In this document: piece after piece, positions 14,538 through 22,410 of the stretch | Position numbering within the stretch: position 1 is the first letter of the stretch | Layout: each line of letters begins with the position of its first letter | DNA from: an uncultured Oscillospiraceae bacterium | GTDB taxonomy: Bacteria; Bacillota; Clostridia; Oscillospirales; Oscillospiraceae | Length of the DNA: 43,106 nucleotides | Direction: 5' to 3' | Assembly: GCA_944386055.1 (NCBI GenBank) | Contig: CALWZP010000020.1 | Coordinates: 1-43,106 of the forward strand | Made by a program: the position numbers and the translations under genes | Notes under the pieces: model-generated | What the model was told of the DNA's origin: nothing | Database searches by the model: none | Seen by the model: the letters and a program-made list of their open reading frames with translations, nothing else

Positions 14538-15908
14538 ATGACTCTTGAAACCATCGCCCAGCGCCAGCGGGATTTTTTTGAGACGGGGGCCACCCTCGAT
14601 GTGGCCTTCCGCCGGGACGCCCTGCGCCGCCTGCACAAGACCATTCTGGACTGCGAGCCCAAGATCAATGCCGCGCTGCAGGCCGACCTGAACAAGTCCC
14701 CCACCGAGACCTTCATGTGTGAGACAGGGATGACCCTGTCCGAGCTGAGCTTTGTGGAAAAGCACCTGGGCCGCTGGGCCAAGGACCGCCGGGTGCTCAC
14801 CCCCATGGCCCAGTTCCACGCCAGGAGCTTCACGGTGCCCCAGCCCTACGGGGTGGTGCTGATCATGTCCCCCTGGAACTATCCCTTTATGCTGTGCATG
14901 GAGCCGCTGATCGGGGCGCTGGCCGCCGGGAACTGCTGCGTGCTGAAGCCCTCCGCCTACTCCCCCGCCACCTCGGCGGTGATCCGGGAGATCGTGGAGG
15001 CGTGCTTCCCTCCGGAGTATGTCACTGCGGTGGAGGGTGGCCGGCAGGAGAACCAGGCCCTGCTGGACCAGAAATTCGACTACATCTTTTTCACCGGCGG
15101 CACCGCCGTGGGCACCGAGGTAATGACCAAGGCCGCCCGTCATCTCACCCCGGTGACCCTGGAACTGGGCGGCAAGAGTCCCTGCATCGTGGACAGGACC
15201 GCCAAGCTGGACCTGGCCGCCAAGCGGCTGGCCTTCGGCAAGCTGCTCAACTGCGGGCAGACCTGTGTGGCTCCGGACTACCTGCTCATCCAGCGGGAGG
15301 TGAAGGAGGAGTTCCTGGCCCATCTGAAGAAGTGGATGGCCGCCATGTACGGGCAGGATCCCCTGGACAACGATGGGTATGTCCGCATGGTCAACGAGAA
15401 GCACTTCCGCCGGGTGATGGGGCTCATCGACCCGGCCAAAGTGGTCTACGGAGGCAGGGGCGATCCGGAGACCCTGCGCATCCAGCCCACCATTCTGGAC
15501 GGCGTCACGCCGGAGGACCCGGTGATGCAGGAGGAGATCTTCGGCCCGGTGCTCCCGGTGCTCACCTTTGACACCGTGGAGGAAGCGGAGCGGTTCGTGG
15601 CCCAGCGGCCCCATCCCCTGGCCCTGTATCTGTTCAGCGAGGACCGGGCAGTGCAGCGGCATGTCCTCCACCACCTGTCCTTCGGGGGCGGATGCGTCAA
15701 CGACACCATCATCCACCTGGCCACCAGCCGCATGGGCTTCGGCGGGGTGGGTCAGAGCGGTATGGGCTCCTACCATGGAAAACGGAGTTTCGATACCTTC
15801 AGCCACAGGAAAAGCATCGTGCAGAAATCCACTTGGATGGATCTTCCCTTCCGTTATGCCCCCTACACTCCTCTGGGCAGCAAGCTGCTGCGCATTTTTC
15901 TGAAATGA
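14538..15908 (+). CDS. Aldehyde dehydrogenase, class 3-type
   Basis: The product is 456 aa, in the 450-460 range of class 3 / AlkH-type NAD(P)+-dependent aldehyde dehydrogenases, shorter than the usual 490-500 aa ALDHs. It oxidises aldehydes, often fatty or aromatic, to acids. It shows PYGVVLIMSPWNYPFMLCME, then FFTGGTAVGTEVM (cofactor loop), catalytic E209 in LELGGKSP and nucleophile C243 in NCGQTCVAPDY. EEIFGPVLPV and SFGGGCVNDTIIHLA follow. The C-terminal hydrophobic tail ending LGSKLLRIFLK could associate with the membrane, as in class 3 enzymes. AAAGGAG lies upstream of ATG 14538. It is divergent from the enoate reductase, so the two may share control. Confidence 0.93.
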   Translation: MTLETIAQRQRDFFETGATLDVAFRRDALRRLHKTILDCEPKINAALQADLNKSPTETFMCETGMTLSELSFVEKHLGRWAKDRRVLTPMAQFHARSFTVPQPYGVVLIMSPWNYPFMLCMEPLIGALAAGNCCVLKPSAYSPATSAVIREIVEACFPPEYVTAVEGGRQENQALLDQKFDYIFFTGGTAVGTEVMTKAARHLTPVTLELGGKSPCIVDRTAKLDLAAKRLAFGKLLNCGQTCVAPDYLLIQREVKEEFLAHLKKWMAAMYGQDPLDNDGYVRMVNEKHFRRVMGLIDPAKVVYGGRGDPETLRIQPTILDGVTPEDPVMQEEIFGPVLPVLTFDTVEEAERFVAQRPHPLALYLFSEDRAVQRHVLHHLSFGGGCVNDTIIHLATSRMGFGGVGQSGMGSYHGKRSFDTFSHRKSIVQKSTWMDLPFRYAPYTPLGSKLLRIFLK

Positions 15909-15916
15909 CCGGCCCT

Positions 15917-15955
15917 GGGCGGCGCCGCGTGGTCGCGGCGCCGCCCGGCTTTTTC
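15917..15955 (+). terminator. Terminator of the aldehyde dehydrogenase gene
   Basis: GGGCGGCGCCGCG (15917-15929) pairs perfectly with 15934-15946 across TGGT, followed shortly by TTTTT. Confidence 0.85.
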
Positions 15956-15989
15956 CTCCAGGAGCCGCCCCGGTTTTCCCGGCAAAGCA

Positions 15990-16037
15990 CAATATTTCCC
16001 GCGGAAAATATTGCGGGAGGGAAACGCACTGTTTCCC
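15990..16037. promoter_or_regulatory. Two palindromes upstream of the dehydratase-activase promoter
   Basis: The first is a near-perfect 24-bp palindrome, CAATATTT ... AAATATTG around CCGCGG (15990-16013). The second is GGGAAAC (16019-16025), 5 nt, GTTTCCC (16031-16037), which ends at the base before the -35 hexamer. Both are well placed for transcription factors. Neither matches a consensus I can name with confidence. Confidence 0.5.
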
Positions 16038-16066
16038 TTGAAATTGTCGTCGAATTCCTGTAATAT
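16038..16066 (+). promoter_or_regulatory. Promoter of the dehydratase-activase operon
   Basis: TTGAAA (16038-16043) and TAATAT (16061-16066) are spaced 17 nt. Transcription would start near 16073, about 70 nt before the start codon. Confidence 0.7.
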
Positions 16067-16141
16067 AGCAGGTGTTGAATCATATACATCACCGGGCACA
16101 GGCATCCCTGCTCTTTTCCGGTTTCCGAGGTGACTTTTTTC

Positions 16142-19084
16142 ATGACCCTTCGCATCGGCATCGATATCGGCTCCACCACCGTGAAGGTGGTCCTGCTGGA
16201 TGAGAACGATCAGCTGCTCTTCCGCTCCTACGAACGGCACTACTCCAAGGCCCGGGAGCGGGCCTGCGAGACCCTGTACACCCTGCGGGACAAGCTCAGC
16301 GGCCAGCAGGTCCGCATGGCCATCACCGGCTCCGCCGGACTGGGCGTGGCCAAAGCGGCGGACATCGACTTCGTCCAGGAGGTGTACGCCACTGCGGCGG
16401 CGGTGAACACCTATATCCCCGGCACCGACGCCGTCATCGAGCTGGGGGGCGAGGACGCCAAGATCATCTTCTTCGGCGGCGCGCTGGAGGAGCGGATGAA
16501 CGGCTCCTGCGCCGGCGGCACCGGTGCCTTCATCGACCAGATGGCAACTCTGATGAATGTGACGGCGGATGAGCTGGACCGGCTGAGCCTGCAGCACACC
16601 AAGATCTACCCCATCGCCAGCCGCTGCGGCGTATTCGCCAAGAGCGACATCCAGCCCATCCTGAACCAGGGCGGGCGGAAGGAGGATGTGGCCGCCTCCA
16701 TCTTCCAGGCCGTGGTGGACCAGACGGTGGCCGGCCTGACCCAGGGGCGGGAGCTGAAGGGAAAGATCGTCTTTCTGGGCGGTCCTCTCCACTTCCTCCA
16801 GGGCCTGCGGCAGCGGTTCGTGGAGACCCTCCAGCTGGACGAGGAGCACGCCGTCTTCCCCAAGGACGGGGACTGCTTCGCCGCCATGGGCGCGGCCCTC
16901 TGCGCCACCGATTTTGAGCCTGCCCCCTTTGACGACCTGCTCAAGCGTCTGGAGGAGAGCGTGGACAACACCAGCCTGGTGGACACCATGCCCCCGCTGT
17001 TCACCTCTCAGGAGGAGTATGACGCCTTCTCCGCCCGGCACAATGCAAACCGCCCGCCCCAGGCGGACATCGACACCTACACCGGCGATGCCTGGCTGGG
17101 CATCGATGCCGGCTCCACCACCACCAAGCTGGCCCTGATCACCGCGGACGGCGGGCTGCTGTACACCTATTACCACTCCAACGAGGGGGACCCGGTGTCT
17201 GTGGTTCTGGAACAGCTGAAGGAGATTTACCGCCTGGGCGGGGACCGGATCACCATCAAGGGCGCGGCGGTCACCGGCTATGGCGAGGACCTGATCAAAA
17301 ACGCTTTTTCCTGCGATCTCGGTCTGGTGGAGACGGTGGCACATTACAATGCCGCCGCCCACTTCCAACCCCAGGTGGACTTCATCATCGACATCGGCGG
17401 TCAGGACATGAAGTGCTTCAAGATCCGCAACGGTGCGGTGGACTCCATCATGCTCAACGAGGCCTGCTCCTCCGGCTGCGGCTCCTTCATCGAGACCTTC
17501 GCCAAGGCCCTGGGGTACACCATCGCCGACTTCGCCAAAATGGGCCTGTTCGCCCAGCATCCAGTGAACCTGGGCTCCCGGTGCACCGTGTTCATGAACT
17601 CCAGCGTCAAGCAGGCCCAGAAGGACGGAGCCAGCGTGGAGGACATCTCCGCCGGCCTGTCCATCTCCATCGTGAAGAACGCCATCTACAAGGTCATCCG
17701 GGCCGCCAACGCCGACGACCTGGGGCAGCACATCGTGGTCCAGGGGGGCACCTTCCTCAACGACGCGGTGCTCCGGGCCTTTGAGCTGGAGCTGGGCCGG
17801 GAGGTCACCCGGCCCACCATCGCCGGCATCATGGGCGCCTTCGGCGCCGCCCTGGCCGCCCGGGACCTGCATCTGGAGAAGAGCGCCATTCTGGACCAGG
17901 CGGCCCTGGCGGACTTTACCCATACCGCCAAGCCTGCCACCTGCAAGCTGTGCACCAACCACTGTTCCCTCACCGTCAACACCTTTGACGGCGGCCGGCG
18001 CTTCATCTCGGGCAACCGCTGCTCCCGCCCGCTGGGTCAGGAGCCCTCTCACCTGCCCGACCTTTACCGCTATAAATATCAGAAGCTGCGCGCCATGCAG
18101 GGCAAGGGCAGCGGCAGCGGGATCCGCGGCCGCATCGGCATCCCCTTTGGCCTGAACATGTACGAGAACCTCCCCTTCTGGTATGAGCTGTTCACCCGCC
18201 TGAACTTCGAGGTGGTCCTCTCCCCCGAGTCCTCCCGGAAGCTGTACATCAAGGGGCAGCGCACCATCCCCTCGGACACGGTATGCTATCCCGCCAAGCT
18301 CCTCCACGGCCATGTGGAGGCCCTGGTGGAGGAGGGCGTGGACGCCATCTGGTACCCCTGCATGTCTTATAACTTCAATGAGAAGACCTCGGACAACAAC
18401 TACAACTGCCCCGTGGTGGCCTACTACCCCGAGCTGCTCTCCGCCAATGTGCCCGACCTGAAGAAGGTGCGCTTCCTCTTCCCCTATGTGGGACTGCACC
18501 GCCCGCGGGATTTTGAAAAGCGGGCTGCTACGCTGTTCCAGGAGGAGTTCTCCATCCCCAAAAAGGAGACCGTCGCCGCCGTGCGCGCCGCCTATGACGC
18601 CTACCACGCCTATGTGGAGGATGTGCGGCAGACCGGGCAGCGCTACATTGACCAGGCCCGGCGGGAGGGCCGGCGGATCCTGGTGCTGGCGGGCCGCCCC
18701 TATCACATCGACCCGGAGATCAACCACGGCATCAACGACCTCATCACCTCCTTCGGCTTCGTGCTGGTGTCCGAGGACGCAGTGGCCTGGCACATGGGGT
18801 ATGAGGCCCGGCATGTCCTCAACCAGTGGACCTTCCAGAGCCGAATGTACAATGCCGCCCGCTATGTGTGCACCCAGCCGGACATGGAGCTCATCCAGCT
18901 GGTGAGTTTCGGCTGCGGCACCGACGCCATCACCGGCGACGAGATGCGCTCCATCCTGGAGAGCCACGGCAGGCTCTACACCCAGCTGAAGATCGACGAC
19001 ATCAGCAACCTGGGCGCCGTCAAAATCCGCATCCGCTCCCTCATCGCGGCCATCGAGGCCCGCAACCAGGAGGCCGCGCAGTAA
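16142..19084 (+). CDS. 2-hydroxyacyl-CoA dehydratase activase-like protein: two ASKHA ATPase domains plus DUF2229
   Basis: The product is 980 aa. It belongs to the large conserved clostridial proteins related to HgdC, the ATP-driven [4Fe-4S] activator that injects an electron into 2-hydroxyacyl-CoA dehydratases. Domain 1 (about 1-265) begins LRIGIDIGSTTVKVVLLDE and domain 2 (about 318-590) begins WLGIDAGSTTTKLALI. Each has the cysteine pair of HgdC: C123 (GSCAGGTGAF) with C162 (SRCGVFAKSD), and C442 (NEACSSGCG) with C481 (SRCTVF). Cysteines in TCKLCTNHCSL follow. The C-terminal DUF2229 part (about 660-975) carries SDTVCYPAKLLHG, WYPCMSYNF and SFGCGTDA. ATG 16142 is preferred to GTG 16130 because GAGGTGA lies 8 nt upstream of it. 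The real reduction target is unknown. Confidence 0.85.
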   Translation: MTLRIGIDIGSTTVKVVLLDENDQLLFRSYERHYSKARERACETLYTLRDKLSGQQVRMAITGSAGLGVAKAADIDFVQEVYATAAAVNTYIPGTDAVIELGGEDAKIIFFGGALEERMNGSCAGGTGAFIDQMATLMNVTADELDRLSLQHTKIYPIASRCGVFAKSDIQPILNQGGRKEDVAASIFQAVVDQTVAGLTQGRELKGKIVFLGGPLHFLQGLRQRFVETLQLDEEHAVFPKDGDCFAAMGAALCATDFEPAPFDDLLKRLEESVDNTSLVDTMPPLFTSQEEYDAFSARHNANRPPQADIDTYTGDAWLGIDAGSTTTKLALITADGGLLYTYYHSNEGDPVSVVLEQLKEIYRLGGDRITIKGAAVTGYGEDLIKNAFSCDLGLVETVAHYNAAAHFQPQVDFIIDIGGQDMKCFKIRNGAVDSIMLNEACSSGCGSFIETFAKALGYTIADFAKMGLFAQHPVNLGSRCTVFMNSSVKQAQKDGASVEDISAGLSISIVKNAIYKVIRAANADDLGQHIVVQGGTFLNDAVLRAFELELGREVTRPTIAGIMGAFGAALAARDLHLEKSAILDQAALADFTHTAKPATCKLCTNHCSLTVNTFDGGRRFISGNRCSRPLGQEPSHLPDLYRYKYQKLRAMQGKGSGSGIRGRIGIPFGLNMYENLPFWYELFTRLNFEVVLSPESSRKLYIKGQRTIPSDTVCYPAKLLHGHVEALVEEGVDAIWYPCMSYNFNEKTSDNNYNCPVVAYYPELLSANVPDLKKVRFLFPYVGLHRPRDFEKRAATLFQEEFSIPKKETVAAVRAAYDAYHAYVEDVRQTGQRYIDQARREGRRILVLAGRPYHIDPEINHGINDLITSFGFVLVSEDAVAWHMGYEARHVLNQWTFQSRMYNAARYVCTQPDMELIQLVSFGCGTDAITGDEMRSILESHGRLYTQLKIDDISNLGAVKIRIRSLIAAIEARNQEAAQ

Positions 19085-19115
19085 GAACAAACCACAGGAG
19101 CAGATAAGCGTGATG

Positions 19116-19176
19116 AGATAGGAGATATTTCTCCCAATTCCCGTCAACTCCTATCTCCTATCTTCTATCTCCTATC
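19116..19176. repeat. Repeat-containing leader with two alternative stem-loops
   Basis: AGATAGGAGATA (19116-19127) is complementary over 12 bp to TATCTCCTATCT at 19152-19163 and equally to the copy at 19166-19177. Only one of the two stems can form at a time. The second copy ends 2-3 nt before the AAAAAGGAG ribosome site of the next gene. It may be a simple repeat, or an element modulating expression of the downstream DUF2229 gene. Confidence 0.6.
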
Positions 19177-19194
19177 TGAGAAAAAGGAGTTTTT

Positions 19195-20520
19195 ATGGCA
19201 AAGTTAGTATACGACAAGACCGGCCGCCTGTTGTTCACCAAGGAGATGAAGGAGGAATACACCCTCCTCATGCCCCAGATGCTGCCGGTACACTTCGGGA
19301 TGATGAAGCAGCTGCTGGAGTGCGAGGGTTTCAAGGTGGATATGCTCACCACCAACCACCGGGGGATCGTGGACGAGGGGCTCAAGTATGTCCACAACGA
19401 CACCTGCTACCCCGCCCTGCTGGTCATCGGACAGCTGATCGACGCGGTGAAGCACGGCGGCTATGACCCCCACAAGGTGGGGCTGCTCATCACCCAGACC
19501 GGCGGCGGCTGCCGGGCGTCCAATTACATCCATCTGCTGCGCAAGGCGCTTCAAAAGGCGGGGATGGAGTATATCCCCGTAGTGTCGGTGAACCTGTCCG
19601 GGCTGGAGAAGAACCCCGGCTTCAAGCTCACCCTTCCCTTCATCCGCAAGGCGGTGTTCGCCATGATGTACGGCGACATCATCGTCAATGTGGCCAACCA
19701 GGTGCGCCCCTATGAGGTCAACGCCGGGGAGACCGACGAGATGATCCGGACCTGGTCCGACCGGCTGGTCCAGGGTTTCCAGGACGGCAAGGGGATGAGC
19801 CGGGGCCAGATGCGTAAAAATTTTGACCTCATCTGCGCCGACTTCGCCGCCATCCCCGTGGCGGGCGAGCCCAAGGTGCGCGTGGGCGTGGTGGGCGAAA
19901 TCTATGTGAAATTCGCCCCGCTGGGCAATAATAACCTGGAGCAGTTCCTCCTCTCCGAGGGGGCGGAACCGGTGGTGCCCGGGCTCACCGACTTCATCAT
20001 CTTCAAGATCTACAACCGGGTGGCAGATGTGGACCTGTACGGCGGAAAATGGATCAAGAAGGCCGCCTGCAAGGTGTTCATGGGCTATATCGAGGACTGC
20101 CAGAAGGATATGATCGCCGCTCTGAAGAAGTCCGGCCGCTTCCGCGCGCCGGGCACCTTCCAGCAGCTGCACTCCATGATTCACGGCTATCTGGGGGATG
20201 GCAACAAAATGGGCGAGGGCTGGCTGCTCACAGCGGAGATGCTGGAGCTGATCCACTCCGGCGTGCCCAATATCGTCTGCACCCAGCCCTTCGGCTGCCT
20301 GCCCAACCACATCGTAGGCAAGGGGATGATCCGCAAGCTGAAGGACGACTACCCCTGGTCCAATGTAGTGGCCATCGACTATGACCCCGGCGCCACCAAG
20401 ATCAACCAGGAGAACCGCATCAAGCTGATGCTGGCCAACGCCAAGGGTCTGCAGCAGCAACAGGCGGAAGAGGCCGATGCGGCGCACGCGGAGGGCGAGC
20501 GGGAAAGCGTCACCGCCTGA
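19195..20520 (+). CDS. DUF2229 / 2-hydroxyacyl-CoA dehydratase-like partner of the activase
   Basis: The product is 441 aa. It resembles the dehydratase-type (HgdB/DUF2229) fold and is the usual partner gene of the large activase in Clostridia. Likely cluster cysteines are C71 in NDTCYPALLVIG, C106 in TGGGCRASNY and C368 in QPFGCLPNHIVGKG. These are the same kind of motifs found in the C-terminal part of the activase, so the two proteins share a domain. No signal peptide is present; the last 25 residues are Gln/Glu/Ala-rich. ATG 19195 has AAAAAGGAG upstream. It lies 110 nt after the activase across a repeat-bearing leader. The reaction is unknown and a true dehydratase activity should not be assumed. 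Confidence 0.8.
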   Translation: MAKLVYDKTGRLLFTKEMKEEYTLLMPQMLPVHFGMMKQLLECEGFKVDMLTTNHRGIVDEGLKYVHNDTCYPALLVIGQLIDAVKHGGYDPHKVGLLITQTGGGCRASNYIHLLRKALQKAGMEYIPVVSVNLSGLEKNPGFKLTLPFIRKAVFAMMYGDIIVNVANQVRPYEVNAGETDEMIRTWSDRLVQGFQDGKGMSRGQMRKNFDLICADFAAIPVAGEPKVRVGVVGEIYVKFAPLGNNNLEQFLLSEGAEPVVPGLTDFIIFKIYNRVADVDLYGGKWIKKAACKVFMGYIEDCQKDMIAALKKSGRFRAPGTFQQLHSMIHGYLGDGNKMGEGWLLTAEMLELIHSGVPNIVCTQPFGCLPNHIVGKGMIRKLKDDYPWSNVVAIDYDPGATKINQENRIKLMLANAKGLQQQQAEEADAAHAEGERESVTA

Positions 20521-20540
20521 GCCCCGGGAGAGGAGGACTT

Positions 20541-21755
20541 ATGTCCAAATTCACGATGAAGCGCTTTGTCCAGTGCGCCCTGGTGGCGGCCCTGATCATC
20601 CTGATCATTCTCTATATTCAGGTTCCCCTGGGTGCTGCGAGACTGACTCTTCGGTCCGCCATGCCGCTGCTGCTTGGGTGTGTACTGGCTTATATCCTCA
20701 ATCTGCTGCTGGTGCGCATCGAATCGGTATGGTTTCCGCACAGCCGGTCCGCGCTGGTGATCCGCACCCGCCGGGGAATCTGCATCCTGCTGTCCCTGAT
20801 CTGCCTGACCGCCATCGTGGCGGCCGTGGTACTGCTGGTGCTGCCTGAGCTGCGCTCCAGCGCGGAGATGATCGCCCGGGACCTCCCTTTGGCCCTGGCG
20901 GCGGTGCAAAGCTGGCTCATCCAGCACTCCGATCAATTTCCATCTCTCCAGGAATGGCTCACCTCTCTGAACCTGAATTGGCCCGCTCTGGTGGAACGCG
21001 CCCTGAATCTCCTGCTTCATGGGGCCACCGGCATCTTCAATACCACAGTGAGCATTCTGTCCGCGGTAGTAAACTGGGTGATCACCTTTGTCATCGGGCT
21101 GATCTTCTCCCTGTACCTGCTGGTCTCCAAGGAGCGTCTGGCCAGCCAGTTTCACCGCTTGGCTGATATCGTTCTGAAACCCCGTGTGCGGAATGGGGTG
21201 TACTATGTTCTGAACACCGTGCATCGCTCCTTTTCTTCTTTTATCGTCGGACAGTGTGTGGAGGCCATCATTCTGGGGGTGCTCTGTACCCTCGGCATGA
21301 CGGTGCTGCGCCTGCCCTACGCTGTGGTGGTGGGCGTAGTGGTCGGGGTATCTGCCCTGATCCCGGTGGCCGGCGCCTATTTAGGCGGTTTTATCGGCTT
21401 TTTCCTGCTGGTCATGGTCAATCCCATGCAGGCGTTGATTTTCCTCATCTTCCTGGTTGTGCTCCAACAGGTGGAGGGCAACTTGATCTACCCCCGGGTG
21501 GTGGGAGGTTCCATCGGTCTGCCCGGTATCTGGGTCCTGGCGGTGGTCACTGTGGGCGGCGGGATCATGGGGGTACCCGGGATGCTGCTGGGCGTCCCCA
21601 GCGCTGCCGCCCTCTACCGTCTTCTCTCCGACTTCGTCCGCCGCCGCGAGGCCGCGGAGGCAGAGGCTGCTGCCGCTGCTTCAGAGACGCCGGCGGGGGA
21701 CACCCCCTCCTCCCCCGCTCCATCCGGAGAGGAGCCTCTCCCCCCCTCCCCCTGA
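20541..21755 (+). CDS. AI-2E family transporter (PF01594-type membrane protein)
   Basis: The product is 404 aa with about eight membrane helices in the AI-2E family layout. An N-terminal pair (residues 9-50), an amphipathic region (95-150), and a helix plus loop ending SLYLLVSKERLASQF are followed by the signature FIVGQCVEAIILGVLCTLGM. A C-terminal bundle with GVSALIPVAGAYLG and QQVEGNLIYPRVVGGSIGLP completes it. Members export small molecules or act as antiporters; few carry AI-2, so the family name should not be read as function. The C-terminal 45 residues are Ala/Glu/Pro-rich and cytoplasmic. It follows the DUF2229 gene by 20 nt with AGGAGG, so it is probably in the same operon. Confidence 0.9.
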   Translation: MSKFTMKRFVQCALVAALIILIILYIQVPLGAARLTLRSAMPLLLGCVLAYILNLLLVRIESVWFPHSRSALVIRTRRGICILLSLICLTAIVAAVVLLVLPELRSSAEMIARDLPLALAAVQSWLIQHSDQFPSLQEWLTSLNLNWPALVERALNLLLHGATGIFNTTVSILSAVVNWVITFVIGLIFSLYLLVSKERLASQFHRLADIVLKPRVRNGVYYVLNTVHRSFSSFIVGQCVEAIILGVLCTLGMTVLRLPYAVVVGVVVGVSALIPVAGAYLGGFIGFFLLVMVNPMQALIFLIFLVVLQQVEGNLIYPRVVGGSIGLPGIWVLAVVTVGGGIMGVPGMLLGVPSAAALYRLLSDFVRRREAAEAEAAAAASETPAGDTPSSPAPSGEEPLPPSP

Positions 21756-21793
21756 CCCGGCCTTTCAATGCCTGTTATTCCGAGGTGTTTCAG

Positions 21794-22357
21794 ATGGATC
21801 CTGAAGTGCATATCGCGGAGGCGCGGACCGAGGCGCATTTTGCCGCCATGTCCCGCATCCATGCCCTGGGCTGGCGCGCCGCCTACCCTGACGCGGTGCC
21901 CGCCCGATGGATGGAGGAGCACATCACCGACGACCGGTGGGTGGACCTGTTCCGGCAGTATGCTGTGGGCGGAACCTACCACGGGCTTCTCCTCTTTCGG
22001 GGAGACACCCCGGTCTCCTGTCTCACTTACGGCCCCGCCCGGACAGATGCCGGGCTTCAGGCGGGCAGCGTGTGCCGCTTCCACAGCGAGAACTACCAGG
22101 GTTGGGGGGAGCTGATCTCGGTCTATACTCACCCGGAGGAGACGGGAAAGGGCTACGGCTCCCTGCTGGTGGAGGAGGCGCTGAACCGGATGCGGCGGGA
22201 TGGCTTCCGCCATGTGTATGTCTTTGTCCTGCGGGAAAATGCGGGAGCCCGAAGATTCTACGCCCGGCACGGCTTTGCCTGGGACGGCACCCACGAGGAC
22301 ATCCCCTTCCCTCCGGATACCATCTGCGTGGATCTGCGCTATGTGCGCGCACTCTGA
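21794..22357 (+). CDS. GNAT-family N-acetyltransferase
   Basis: The product is 187 aa. The acetyl-CoA site is THPEETGKGYGSLLVEEAL (the R/Q-x-x-G-x-G/A motif A as TGKGYG), with motif B VLRENAGARRFYARHGFAWDG. The N-terminus VHIAEARTEAHFAAMSRIHA and GWRAAYPD are typical of the RimI-like GNAT group. The acceptor (protein N-terminus, antibiotic or small amine) cannot be deduced. ATG 21794 has GAGGTG 7 nt upstream. It is 38 nt after the AI-2E gene and 53 nt before the MATE gene, consistent with one transcription unit. Confidence 0.88.
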   Translation: MDPEVHIAEARTEAHFAAMSRIHALGWRAAYPDAVPARWMEEHITDDRWVDLFRQYAVGGTYHGLLLFRGDTPVSCLTYGPARTDAGLQAGSVCRFHSENYQGWGELISVYTHPEETGKGYGSLLVEEALNRMRRDGFRHVYVFVLRENAGARRFYARHGFAWDGTHEDIPFPPDTICVDLRYVRAL

Positions 22358-22410
22358 GCACAAGTTCTGAGCTGCCCTCCCCCGCATCTCAACTGGAAGG
22401 GAGTGGTCCC

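Noticed and set aside
16130-16141. GTG 16130 as start of the activase
   Set aside because: No ribosome site precedes it, and the GAGGTGA it belongs to serves ATG 16142.
15863-19147. Very long minus-strand open frame (over 1000 codons) opposite the dehydratase activase
   Set aside because: It mirrors the codon-biased activase gene. Its translation is G/H/V/Q-rich without any recognisable domain, and the plus-strand product has clear motifs throughout.
21254-22357. Extended reading of the acetyltransferase back into the AI-2E gene
   Set aside because: The upstream part is a shadow frame; ATG 21794 has its own GAGGTG site and the GNAT homology starts there.
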